Part shown: positions 33,108 to 42,871 of the stretch, piece after piece | Position numbering within the stretch: the first letter of the stretch is position 1 | Layout: every line of letters starts with the position of its first letter | DNA from: Orobanche coerulescens | Taxonomy: Eukaryota; Streptophyta; Magnoliopsida; Lamiales; Orobanchaceae | NCBI GenBank assembly: GCA_033398695.1 | Contig: CM065802.1 | Span: 203,317,096 to 203,381,095, forward strand | Length of the DNA: 64,000 bases | Direction of reading: 5' to 3' | Position numbers and translations under genes: made by a program | Notes under the pieces: generated by a model | Databases searched by the model: none | Told to the model about the DNA's origin: nothing | The model's input: only the letters and a program-made list of their open reading frames with translations

Positions 33108-33554
33108 TCACACCCATAGAAAATCTTTGATCCAATTCACCCCATCATTGCTAAAGTAGAAGCCATCCTCTTTCACCAGCCAAAGGCATTGTCTACGAGC
33201 GCCACACCTATACCTGTCGCGACTCGCCCGGAAAGCTTCGAATTTTTTCCGCTTTCCATCCCATTTCATGGTGCAGTCGAACTGAGACCAAGAGCTCCAA
33301 AGTACGCCGGTCGTGTCGACAGTCCAGCTATAATCGTCTCTCTCTTGGAGTGCCCTTCCGCCGATGTCACCCTTCTCATGGGAGACGCACCACACGACCA
33401 ACGGCACAGATGAGTTATTGGTGAAGCCATTGGTTATACGAACTTCATAGTGTGTGTTGTTTAATTGATCAGAAGGCTGTCTGAATAGATGAAATGTCGT
33501 GAATGATGCATACGCTAAAATTAGGAGTATTAATACATGTTGATGAGTTTTCAT
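33108..33554 (-). CDS. Plant self-incompatibility S1 family protein (SPH), secreted
   Basis: A single uninterrupted 148-codon frame, the usual size and intron-less structure for S-protein homologues. Residues 1 to about 22 form a hydrophobic signal peptide (LILLILAYASF). The mature part has the family pattern: YEVRITNGF near the N-terminus, VVWCVSHEKGDIGGRAL (Cys56), YSWTV, then FDCTMKWD (Cys94) and YRCGARRQCLW (Cys117, Cys123), four cysteines for the expected disulphides. Possible N-glycosylation sequons occur at about N32 and N46/N47. Family members are small secreted ligands. The poppy stigma S protein triggers self-pollen rejection, while the role of most homologues is unknown. The start is the first ATG after a TATA-like box about 45-50 bp upstream. 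It is the only intact host gene found and lies as an island between transposons. Expression cannot be judged. Confidence 0.9.
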   Translation of the reverse strand: MKTHQHVLILLILAYASFTTFHLFRQPSDQLNNTHYEVRITNGFTNNSSVPLVVWCVSHEKGDIGGRALQERDDYSWTVDTTGVLWSSWSQFDCTMKWDGKRKKFEAFRASRDRYRCGARRQCLWLVKEDGFYFSNDGVNWIKDFLWV

Positions 33555-33595
33555 GGTTTGAGTTGTTTATGATGAGTTGTTTGAGTTGTGCAGCC

Positions 33596-33605
33596 CATAT
33601 ATAAT
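33596..33605 (-). promoter_or_regulatory. TATA-like box of the S1-family gene
   Basis: Minus strand ATTATATATGGG about 45-50 bp before the ATG, which would give a short 5' leader containing CAACTCA repeats. Confidence 0.45.
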
Positions 33606-33640
33606 GCATCTCTAATCCTAAGTAATTAGTGCCCCACCCA

Positions 33641-33745
33641 CACACAACAACAACAACAACATTAACCCAATGTCTTAACGGCTCCCGCAAAAAGCGGGGT
33701 AAAGAGGATCGAATGTACGTAGCCTTATCCTTATCTTAACACATG
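33641..33745. repeat. Degenerate dispersed repeat (SINE-like tail)
   Basis: CAACAACAACAACAACATTA followed by CGGCTCCCGCAAAAAGCGGGG and GATCGAATGTACGTAGCCTTA resembles the 3' part of a dispersed repeat family frequent in asterid genomes. Recognition is from memory and tentative. Confidence 0.35.
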
Positions 33746-33967
33746 TATAAGCTTGCATTTATCTGAAAGTAAAAAATCGCATCGAGAATCGCATTGAATA
33801 CTAAGTCTTGAGAAAAGAAGTGCAGTCAGTTTAGTGAGTCATTTTATTTTATTCCCTTATAATCCAGAACCAAAGAATAAGGAGTGTTTGATTCCATTGG
33901 AAAGAATCGAAAAACACACGCACCAAACAAAAAAAAAAGAGATTGGACTTCTTTATGCTGGTGGGCA

Positions 33968-34556
33968 TTTGACATTCACGAGTAATAAATCAAAAGTCTG
34001 CATTCCACCAAATTACGAGTATTCCACCACTTGAAAACATATGCTGGTGGGCATTTGACATCACGAGTAAAAATCATTTTGTTTGATTCAGCGCCGTCTC
34101 AAACAACTGAGAGATTCTGTTAAAATATTAAAAATATCGCCCTACTTTTATCAAATTGGGCACCTCAATGACGGAGTTTTACAAAAAAAATTCGGGGGAC
34201 CAAAATCATCAACAAATATTGACAATAATTAAAGATAAAAAGAAATAAATATTAATTAAAAAATGCTATAACTACAAACAAAACTAAATTTCTAAAAAAA
34301 CTATTTTAATTCATCAATAGAAATTCGATTAAGAACTCAAAATCACAATATTCTTAAAAAATAAAGGTAAGTTTAATTAATTTTGGTTTTAAAATGCTAG
34401 ACTTATTTTTTGGAAAATTTCAAATATTTTTCAATTATTTTTGCTAAAAATAATATATTTTTTAGTTAAATACATTTCAAAAGCAATACAATATAATATA
34501 TTTAATTTAATCAGATTTTCGTAATGTTATAAAAAAACACTTGTCCTAAACAAAAC
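33968..34556 (+). repeat. 589-bp flank duplication, left copy
   Basis: Starts TTTGACATTCACGAG and ends CCTAAACAAAAC. The same 589 bp with only a few substitutions lies at 45659-46247 on the other side of element G. Non-coding, AT-rich. Confidence 0.9.
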
Positions 34557-34579
34557 TGGGCATTTTTCGTAATGGTATT
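34557..34579 (+). other. Filler DNA at the left junction of element G
   Basis: About 23 bp between the duplicated flank and the truncated LTR. TTTTCGTAATGGTATTAAAA closely resembles TTTTCGTAATGTTATAAAAA only 40 bp upstream (34516-34535), so it looks like a templated insertion from slipped repair synthesis. Confidence 0.6.
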
Positions 34580-35109
34580 AAAACATGTTCAATTTTATTA
34601 AATCAATGCCCGAATAATTTTGTCATTTAATTCATCTCATTCTCATGCAAATTCATTTCATTTTATTTTGACGCATGTCAAATTAATTAATTCACTATCT
34701 CATTCCATGTCATATTAACTCTCGTCACTTTATTTCATTGTGTCTCATCTCGTCATTTCTAGGCCCGAGTCAAATTTTAAACAATATTAATTGTTACCCA
34801 AAAATTTTTACAAGATAAATAATAATATTATATATTTTTAATATTACTATTACCATTATTAACATTATTATTACTAATTTTATTAGTACTAATATTCTTA
34901 TTATTATCATTATCATTTTCCGATATTATTACCATTATTAATAATTGATTATTTTTACATTTATTATTATTACTGTATCAATTATATTTAATATTGTGTT
35001 ATAATTAAACTAACTATGATTAAACTAAATTAACCATAATTAAGAACTCCCAATCGTTCCTCTCATCACAGTTCCTCAATTCATCCAAACTTCTTTGAGA
35101 TATATCATA

Positions 35110-35799
35110 GATTTAAGATCATTTGAGGACCAAACTTTTTTTACATACCAAGAGACTAATCTCCACCTTCCATTTTCCCTCCATCTTTATTTGATCTAAT
35201 GGATGAGATTAATCCCAACAATTTAAAAAACCCACTTTCATCATTTTTTTTCAAATTTCAATAACTTTCAAACCGTTAATCGTTAAGTCAAAAAAATATA
35301 CCGTTACGACGAGCATTTAATTATCTTTCTATAAATAGGCACTTTGATATATTTTCGACAATTTTTTCTTTTTCGCTTTTTTCACGTTTTTTTCGGCCAC
35401 GAAAAAAAACGTGAAAAAACAAAAATTTTACCAATGTAGCCTCAATTACGTAATTGACCAAGGCGCTATGTTAATTGCCTTAGAATCAGTCTTGGTTAAT
35501 TGCGTTTGGTGCGTGGCAAAGCAAGCAAAGGCAGTTGTTCCATCAGAGCACGTACCGGTCATTCTCCCAATCCCAGATCCAGATTGGGCGGTTGAGATAA
35601 TTTCTACCCCGGATAGATCGAGATTTGGTTCCAGGTCGAGCACCTGCATTCGTTTCGGGCCAAGCATGTCAAAAACGAGAGTCGTCTTTTCCTTCGCGAA
35701 GAGATCCGGGGTCTCAACCATCGATTTCTTTTTGGATGGATGGTGGAGATGAGTCCCTTGGTATGTAAGAAAAGTTTGGTATTTAATATAACTCTACTC
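35110..35799. mobile_element. MULE-like element, possibly carrying captured coding sequence
   Basis: 690 bp absent from the other LTR, flanked by the 9-bp duplication TATATCATA (35101-35109 and 35800-35808), the length typical of Mutator-type elements. Inverted ends align without gaps over 58 bp, with the inner 38 bp (ACCAAAC...CTCCACC) nearly perfect and the outer 19 bp diverged. The middle (35446-35752) is GC-richer than its surroundings. On the minus strand an open frame of 91 codons reads LFAKEKTTLVFDMLGPKRM and DLEPNLDLSG, which looks protein-like, but I do not recognise the source. Confidence 0.8.
35446..35721 (-). pseudogene. Unrecognised open frame inside the MULE-like element
   Basis: A 91-codon frame on the minus strand starting MVETPDLFAKEKTTLVF. 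Base composition and codon use are more gene-like than the surrounding AT-rich DNA. The overlapping plus-strand frame (35411-35752) is also open, so direction is uncertain. It could be a captured exon of a host gene (Pack-MULE) or non-coding. No function is proposed. Confidence 0.3.
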
Positions 35800-35848
35800 T
35801 ATATCATATACAATCCTAATTGAACTAAAACACTTTAAAATCTATACC

Positions 35849-35856
35849 TATAAATA
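35849..35856 (+). promoter_or_regulatory. TATA box of element G 5' LTR
   Basis: TATAAATA, conserved at 43484-43491 in the 3' LTR. The MULE-like insert ends about 50 bp upstream. Confidence 0.6.
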
Positions 35857-37465
35857 CAAGTTATTATCCAACAATAATTGATCTATACACTACACAATAC
35901 CTCTGCAAATATCCCACGGCAGAAAAAAATTAAACAACAAATCTGCCATTCACAACTCACTTTTCAACTAAGGAGAAGAGAAACAATTTACAATACAAGA
36001 AACGAAGAAATCAAGGAGGTCAGATCTCAAAACGTTCGTCATCCGATCAGATTCTAGCTGGGTTCCATCCAGTCTCCGTCTAATCTAACGGAGGTAAAAC
36101 TTTAACACCCTCAGCCCAGTTTTGAGTTCGCACGACCAACCTCTTCTTCTCGGCAGTCCATATTCAACCAATTTCAGCACCCTGAAATTCTACAATAAAG
36201 GTAAAATTCTACAAACCATCACCTTGTATTCTCTGTTGTACTTTCCTGTTAATATAAACTTGCAGATTCTTTACTTACAAGGTAATCAAAATTCCATACA
36301 ACTACTGTGTATCCTCTCAACCGTAATATTTGGCCTAACAAAACTACTCAACACCGAGCCTGAATTCACCAATTTGAACCCCAAACCCATGTTCAAAAAT
36401 CAAAAGCACCGCCACCGACTTTGCACTGCCAACCGCGACTCCCAGCCATACACCAGAACCTTTCCCCAACTCCAGACATAAACTTCCCAAATTTACTCAC
36501 AACCTAACCAAAAATCCAAAACCCTCAACCTCTTTTTCCAGAATTGAAAATTTAAAATCCAGCCCGAACTCATGGCCGAATCCATATCGGAACTCCCATA
36601 CAACGACCAATCCGAACTAGAAAATTTAATAGGCCATCAATCAAGAACCAGTTCCTTACCTCTATTTCCTTGCTGTGACTTCCCGTCGAAATCTTTCTTG
36701 GCTGCGCCGTCCATCGGAGGACAAGGGCCGAAGCCCTTTTGTTTAATCTCTGTTTTTTTTTTGATCTGTATGAATCGATCACACTTTGGTGTGTATAAGT
36801 CTTGTGAGTGTGTGTGTGTGTGGTTTTTTTTGGAGAGAGATCGATTATTTCTGGCAGAGGAGTTGAGAGAGAACCGAGGGAGAAGTGAGAAATGTCGGCC
36901 GAGGGAGATGAAGTGAGAATCAGGCGAGAAGAAGAGAAATGCGGTCGATTAATTAGGGATTAGGGTTTTTATACCCTGATTTTCATTGAATTTCTACCAC
37001 AGCCCCACTCTTTTGAATCTTATCAAAAGTGACCCCAATTCTTTTTCTAGCATTTTTATTTCAAACCATTCAGTCTCCAATTCTCTCAAAATATCCCCAT
37101 CATATTTATAATTGCTTCAATTTCAGTCCTTAAATATTTAGTTCCTTCACGTTTACTTGAATCAGCTTTTCAATAATTATAAATCCAAGCCATTTAAAAT
37201 ATTAATTGTATTCATTAATATTAATAATTCAATTTTAATCTATGCCTCATATTTTATTTCCCAGTTATTGTATATTTATAAATTATAATAATAGTGATTA
37301 CCATTATTATTAATTGTAGATAATAACAAGAATTTACGGGCCTAGAATTGTCGAGTCAAGCATCTTCATCACATTCAAGTTCAGAACTACAATTTTATCC
37401 AGGTGTGGGGATTTATTACGCTTTTGTTTATTTTAATTGCTTTATATATTGTCTCGTATGTGCAC

Positions 37466-37602
37466 ATGAAATCAGTCAGAAGCACTTAAATGTGCAATCA
37501 GTCAGAAGCACTTAAATGTGCAATCAGTCAGAAGCACTTAAATGTGCAACCAGTCAGAAGCACTTAAATGTGCAAATCAGTCAGAAGCACTTAATTGTGC
37601 AT
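37466..37602 (+). repeat. 26-bp tandem repeat, five units, G 5' LTR
   Basis: AATCAGTCAGAAGCACTTAA plus ATGTGC repeated five times. The same array is in the 3' LTR at 45096-45232. Confidence 0.95.
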
Positions 37603-38033
37603 AAAGCCTTCGGGCTAGCCGACGGGCTTCAGAATTTATCAGTCATGTTGTTTATACTTGCTAATATATTTAGTAATTAACGTAGACATATTGCGTACTC
37701 TCCACACTGAGCGAGTTGGAAGCTCACCCCACTATTTTACCCCCTTTCAGGTTGAGGAGCTCGATGTGGCATGGGCTTGAGTGTGGGATGATCAAGCTTC
37801 ACGAGTTGTTATTTATTTAATTACTATTATTTTCCTCAAACTATGTTTTACGAACAAGTATTCGATTTGTTTTAATTTCACGTCGAAGGTTGTTTTTATT
37901 TAATGGTGACTTGAAAATATTACTTGCGATTATTAAGTTTGCCTTTTTAAAATGTATTTCCGCTCCAAAATTTTTATTTATTCTTCTCTAAATTAGAAGA
38001 ATTATTTATTTAGAAAAGTGGTCGCTACATAAG

Positions 38034-38045
38034 TGGTATCAGAGC
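38034..38045 (+). other. Primer-binding site of element G
   Basis: TGGTATCAGAGC, a perfect match to the plant initiator-Met tRNA priming consensus. Confidence 0.9.
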
Positions 38046-38468
38046 GGGTCTATGGTTCTGTAGACTCGTTAAAATGGTCTCTTTTTCTAAACTGAAATTT
38101 TATTTTCGCTAGTAGTCAAATATTTTTAGCAATTATGATCATCCACCTCTGCCGCTCCACGTCGACTCCAAGGTACATTAAGTTATGATTATTCATTATG
38201 CGATAAATGCAGTTTGCCAGATCAACCATGATTCATGTATTACAGATGCATTTTCAGTCTATTTTATGCATACGAATTTTATGATAAAGTATTTGGGCAT
38301 GAAATTGTTTTCTTATAAATTCATAAGTATATGTGTGACATGCGTAAATCATCATTGCTAGAAATCTCTGGTTCTCAACCTATAGATGCAATGTAACTCC
38401 CCCTTTTATTTCTCCCTCTCGTTGGGTAAGTGCTGAAGGATTCGTTGCGTGTGGTGTGCCTTAGGATA

Positions 38469-39175
38469 ATGGCAACTCGTGGACGTGGACGCCCAGCTAA
38501 CCGAGGTGCAGATAATCTCGGTGGTCAGAATGCCAACTTTGGTGGTGGTGACGGAGGTCAGGATAACCACAACAATAACGTGCCAGCTCCTACTCAGGCA
38601 CAAGTCGTGCAACAGTTCCGACGTTTCACCCCACCAACATTCAACGGTCGAGAAGGACCAGCTTTCGTTGATGAATGGTTCATGTCACTCGAGCGCACCT
38701 TTGAGCTCATTGGGTGCACTGATGCGCAAAGAATTCTTTGCGGCCAATACCAAATGGTGGAGGATCTTTGGGCCGGTGGATAAGCTATTGGCGTTTGAGG
38801 CCGGCAGCCGAGCGTGCTGCATTGACTTGGGAACGATTCAAGGAAATAGTGATGGAACAGTACTACCCACAGCATTATCGAGAGAAGATGGAGAGAGAGT
38901 TTTGGAATCTCGAACAAGGAGGGATGACGGTTGAAGAATATGAGAGGAAATTCAACCAAATCAGCTTCTTTGTGGAGCACATGGTGGATACAGATCGGAA
39001 GAGGGCCCTTAAGTTTCGGAGTGGTTTACGCCCGAGTATTCGTCACATCGTGGCGGGTCATGGAGTGCTACCGTATACGGAGACAGTGTTTCGAGCTCAA
39101 GAGGTTGAGGCTAGTCACAATCTGGATCAAGAATACCAACTAAGCCTAGTACTAGGTAAAGGAATTGGAATCTGA
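38469..39175 (+). pseudogene. gag: gag of element G (frameshifted)
   Basis: Encodes the structural capsid protein of the intracellular virus-like particle. The chosen start, MATRGRGRP at 38469, follows the family pattern of a GR-rich N-terminus. The retrotrans-gag region follows with FTPPTFNGREGPAFVDEWF and LERTFELIGCTDAQR, and then in another frame WERFKEIVMEQYYPQHYRE and MTVEEYERKFNQI. A frameshift near 38770-38785 separates the two halves. Sequence identifiable as gag stops near 39175, and the zinc knuckles are in the next frame (39215 onwards). Confidence 0.88.
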
Positions 39176-39214
39176 ATAAAAATAAGGCCGTGGTTTATAA
39201 AAAGCAAGCAAAGG

Positions 39215-40798
39215 ATGATCAAAGGTCGGGACCAAAGCATCAAACCAAGAAGCGAGTGTTCGAAGTGTGGTAAGAATCATGGCGGAGAGTGTTTGTATGG
39301 AAAGGGTGTCTGCTACAGATGCAAGGAGCCAGGGCATGCATCTTCGAACTGTCATCTCCAAAGGGCCAAAGGTCAAGGTTCTGGAGGAAAGGCTCGTATT
39401 TATTATTTGACCCAAAAGGACGCAGATGAGAATCCCGGCACGGTGTCAGGTATGCTTATGATATCTAATATGCCCGCTTTTGCTTTATTTGACACTGGTG
39501 CCACACATACTTTTATGTCTGCAAAGTTTTATCATGCTATTGGTCATAGAAGCGTTAGAACTGTTGAGTCTCTGGAGGTTAGCTTACCGTCAGGAAATAC
39601 GATCATCACTAATACAATGATTGACGAGAATATTGAGATAGGAGGTAGAGAATTTGACGCTTCTTTGTATTTAATTAACTCGATGGATTTTGACGTGATC
39701 CTTGGTATGGACTGGCTCGATAGACATGATGCCGATATAAGGTGTCGTGAGAAGATGGTAACATTGAGGTGTTCGGACGGTGAGTCGATCACTTTTTATG
39801 GTACTAAGAGTAGGACAGTACCCAGTGTAATCACTGCCATGAAGGCACTGAGAAGTTTAAGGAAGGAGGAATGTCAGGGTTACTTGGTGAGTTTAGTCGA
39901 CACTCGTACTAATGAGGTGTCCCCCACAGACGTACCTATAGTACGGGAGTTTTTGGATGTGTTTCCAGAAGATTTGCCGGGAGTCCCACCCGACCGACAA
40001 GTGGAGTTTAGTATTGATTTAGTCCCTGGGGCGGCCCCAACGTCCAAAGCGCCATATAGGATGGCTCCGAGGGAACTTCAAGAATTGAAGGTCCAAATTC
40101 AAGAGTTGCTGGAGCTCGGATTTGTTCGTCCTAGTGTGTCACCATGGGGTGCACCAGTGCTGTTTGTAAGAAAGAAGGATGGGTCACTTCGGATGTGTAT
40201 AGATTACCGAGAGCTGAATCGACTCACGGTGAAGAATAAATACCCGCTGCCGAGAATCGAGGATCTATTCGATCAGTTGAGGGGAGCCGGAACCTTTTCG
40301 AAGATCGATTTGCGGTCGGGGTACCACCAATTGAAGATTAGAGAGTGTGACATTCCCAAGACGGCTTTCAGGACCCGTTATGGACATTTTGAATTTGTAG
40401 TGATGCCATTTGGTTTGAGTAATGCACCAGCAGTCTTTATGGATTTGATGAACAGGGTGTTCCAACCTTACTTGGATAAGTTCGTGATCGTCTTCATAGA
40501 TGATATCTTGGTGTATTCTAAGGACAAGGAACAACACCAAGAGCATTTGAGAGTTACATTGGAGACGCTTCGCAAGGAGAAATTGTATGCCAAGTTCAAG
40601 AAATGTGAGTTTTGGTTAAACAGAGTTGGATTCCTTGGACATGTGGTGACCTCAAAAGGAATTGAGGTAGATCCCGATAAGGTTGTAGCAGTGAGTAGTT
40701 GGGGAGTACCCAAGAATGCGAGCGAAGTTCGTAGCTTCGGGCTAGCCGCTATTATAGAAGATTTATTGAAGGATTTTCTAAAATCGCCACTCCTATGA
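39215..40798 (+). pseudogene. pol: Zinc knuckles, protease and reverse transcriptase of element G
   Basis: A 527-codon frame. Residues 15-46 hold the knuckle cysteines ([12 protein letters not shown] and [14 protein letters not shown]). The aspartic protease active site FDTGATHTF is at residues 92-100. RT runs from about residue 280 ([10 protein letters not shown]) with [30 protein letters not shown] and the catalytic FIDD at 427-430. The frame ends prematurely where the thumb/connection region loses a few bases near 40736-40750, shifting the conserved tether into nonsense. Catalytic residues are intact. Confidence 0.93.
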
Positions 40799-40800
40799 CC

Positions 40801-41715
40801 CAGTTAACAAGGAAGGGCGTGAGGTTTGAATGGAGTGAGAGGTGCGAGGAAAGTTTTCAAGAGTTGAAAAGGAGACTAACCTCGGCACCAGTATTAACGA
40901 TTCCTGATCCGACGGATGACTTTGTTATTTATAGTGATGCTTCAAAGTAGGGTTTGGGTTGTGTTTTAATGCAACATGGTAAAGTAGTAGCCTATGCATC
41001 GAGACAGCTTAAACCACATGAGTTGAACTATCCAACACATGATCTGGAGTTGGCTGCTGTAGTTCATGCGCTAAAGATTTGGCGCCACTATCTCTACGGA
41101 GGGAAGTGTGAGATATACACGGACCATAAAAGTTTGAAATATCTTTTCACACAGAAGGATCTTAACATGAGGCAAAGGCGATGGTTAGAATTGGTGAAGG
41201 ACTATTATTGTACCATCCATTACCATCCCGGTAAGGCTAATGTGGTAGCTGATGCCTTGAGTCGGAAGACTAGAGGTGAGTTAGCTTGCTTGACCGATCA
41301 GGAGAGTTTGATAAAGGAGTTCTCCGAGTTGAGGATTGAGGTAGTTGAGTCTTCAAAGGGTTCGAAGGCAATCATATCATCTTTGGTCTTGCAACCAAAC
41401 TTGAGGGATAAGATTAAGGAGGCTCAACCACGTGATAAGTTCTTGTGTAAGATGAAGGATCGAGCACAAAATGGGAGTATTGAGAAATTTGTCGTTGCAG
41501 ACGATGTTTTGACTTATGATGGGAGGTTATGTGTTCCTAAGGATCCATCCCTTAGGAAGCAAATTCTTGAAGAAGCTCACGGTGCACCATACTCCGCTCA
41601 CCGGGAGGTACAAAGATGTACCACGACCGAAGAAGTTATTTTGGTGGAGAGGAATGAAACGGGACATTGGTGTATTTGTGGAGAGGTGTATGATATGTCG
41701 GCAGTGAAGGCGTAA
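40801..41715 (+). pseudogene. pol: RNase H and integrase N-terminus of element G (broken)
   Basis: RT connection and RNase H continue after the frameshift. An in-frame TAG at 40948 interrupts the RNase H start (IYSDASK, stop, GLGCVLMQ). The rest reads [28 protein letters not shown] and VVADALSR, with the acidic RNase H positions present. The integrase zinc-binding domain begins at AHGAPYSAH and is frameshifted again around 41600-41630. The other frame reads [19 protein letters not shown], giving the CxxC half of the HHCC finger. Confidence 0.88.
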
Positions 41716-41780
41716 CACCAACGACCAGGAGGTTTACTCCAACCGTTGGAAATCCTGAATGGAAATGGGAGCATATCACA

Positions 41781-42830
41781 ATGGATTTCGTGGTTGGTCT
41801 GCCACGAACCGTGAGGAAAAACGATGCTATTTGGGTGATAGTGGATCGTTTGACGAAGTCATCTCATTTTCTACCTGTGAGGATGACTTATACTATGGAA
41901 CAGTATGCAAGGATTTATATTCGGGAGATTTTGAGGCTACATGGTGTTCCAGTGTCGATCGTCTCGGATAGAGATCCGCGATTTACGTCGAAATTTTGGA
42001 AGAGTCTTCAGAGTGCGTTGGGTACTAAGTTAAATTTCAGTACTGCATATCATCCGCAAACCGATGGTCAATCTGAACGAACTATCAAGACACTTGAAGA
42101 TTTGTTGAGGGCATGTGTTCTTGATATTGGTGATAATTGGGAGAATATTTTGCCGTTAGTAGAGTTCGCTTATAACAATAGTTACCAAGCAACTATACAA
42201 ATGGCCCCGTATGAGGCTCTCTACGGAAGGAAATGTCGATCGCCTCTTTATTGGAGTGAGGTTGGGGAAGGAAAAATTTTGGGTCCAGAATTGATCGAGC
42301 AGACTGTAGAGAAAATAGCCGAGATCAGAAGCAGAATTAAGACTGCCCAGGATCGGCAGAAGGCTTATGCTGATAAACGAAGGAAAGATATCCAATTTGA
42401 GATTGGAGAGAAAGTGTTCTTGAAGGTAGCGCCTATGAAAGGAGTGATACGATTCGGTAGAAAGGGAAAGCTACAGCCTCGTTATATCGGGCCTTTTGAG
42501 ATTTTGGGTCGTGTTGGTGACCTTGCTTATCGTTTGGCACTGCCGTTGGAGTTATCAGGAGTGCACAATGTCTTTCACGTCTCCATGCTGAGAAAGTACA
42601 TACATGATCCTAGTCACGTATGCAATTTCAAAGAGTTACATGTAGCCAAGAACCTGACTTATGAGGAGGTGCCTACAGCTATTTTGGAGCGTAAGGTACA
42701 TCAGTTACGGAATAAAGAGGTTAAATTGGTGAAAGTTCAATGGGGTCGTCATGGACCAAATGAGGCAACTTGGGAACGTGAAGAGGAGATCCGTTCTAAG
42801 TATCCAACATTCATTTTTCAAGGTACGTAA
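41781..42830 (+). pseudogene. pol: Integrase core and chromodomain of element G
   Basis: A 350-codon open frame. Catalytic acids of the DD35E core are all present: [22 protein letters not shown] and [13 protein letters not shown]. The GPF/Y-type module ([18 protein letters not shown] and [18 protein letters not shown]) follows, and the tail [19 protein letters not shown] is a chromodomain, used by chromoviruses to direct insertion to marked chromatin. The frame itself is intact, but it is cut off from the upstream pol by frameshifts. Confidence 0.93.
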
Positions 42831-42850
42831 CTTAATTTTCGAGGACGAAA

Positions 42851-42871
42851 ATTTGTTAAAGGAGGGTAGGT
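42851..42871 (+). other. Polypurine tract of element G
   Basis: AAAGGAGGGTAGGT directly before the 3' LTR start, priming site for plus-strand synthesis. Confidence 0.75.

Larger units (their letters stand above)
34580..38029 (+). repeat. 5' LTR of element G (truncated, MULE-containing)
   Basis: Aligns with 42915-45658. It lacks the first 43 bp and carries an extra 699 bp at 35110-35808. Ends GTGGTCGCTACA at 38029. TATA box TATAAATA at 35849, and a five-unit 26-bp repeat near the end. Confidence 0.9.

Noticed and set aside
36572..36916. 114-codon frame in the G 5' LTR, 63 codons in the 3' LTR
   Set aside because: Single-base indels alter the frame between LTR copies and there is no recognisable domain. 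Most likely untranslated LTR leader.
37466..37602. Regularly spaced 26-bp repeats resembling a CRISPR array
   Set aside because: Head-to-tail identical units without unique spacers, inside a plant LTR. A minisatellite.
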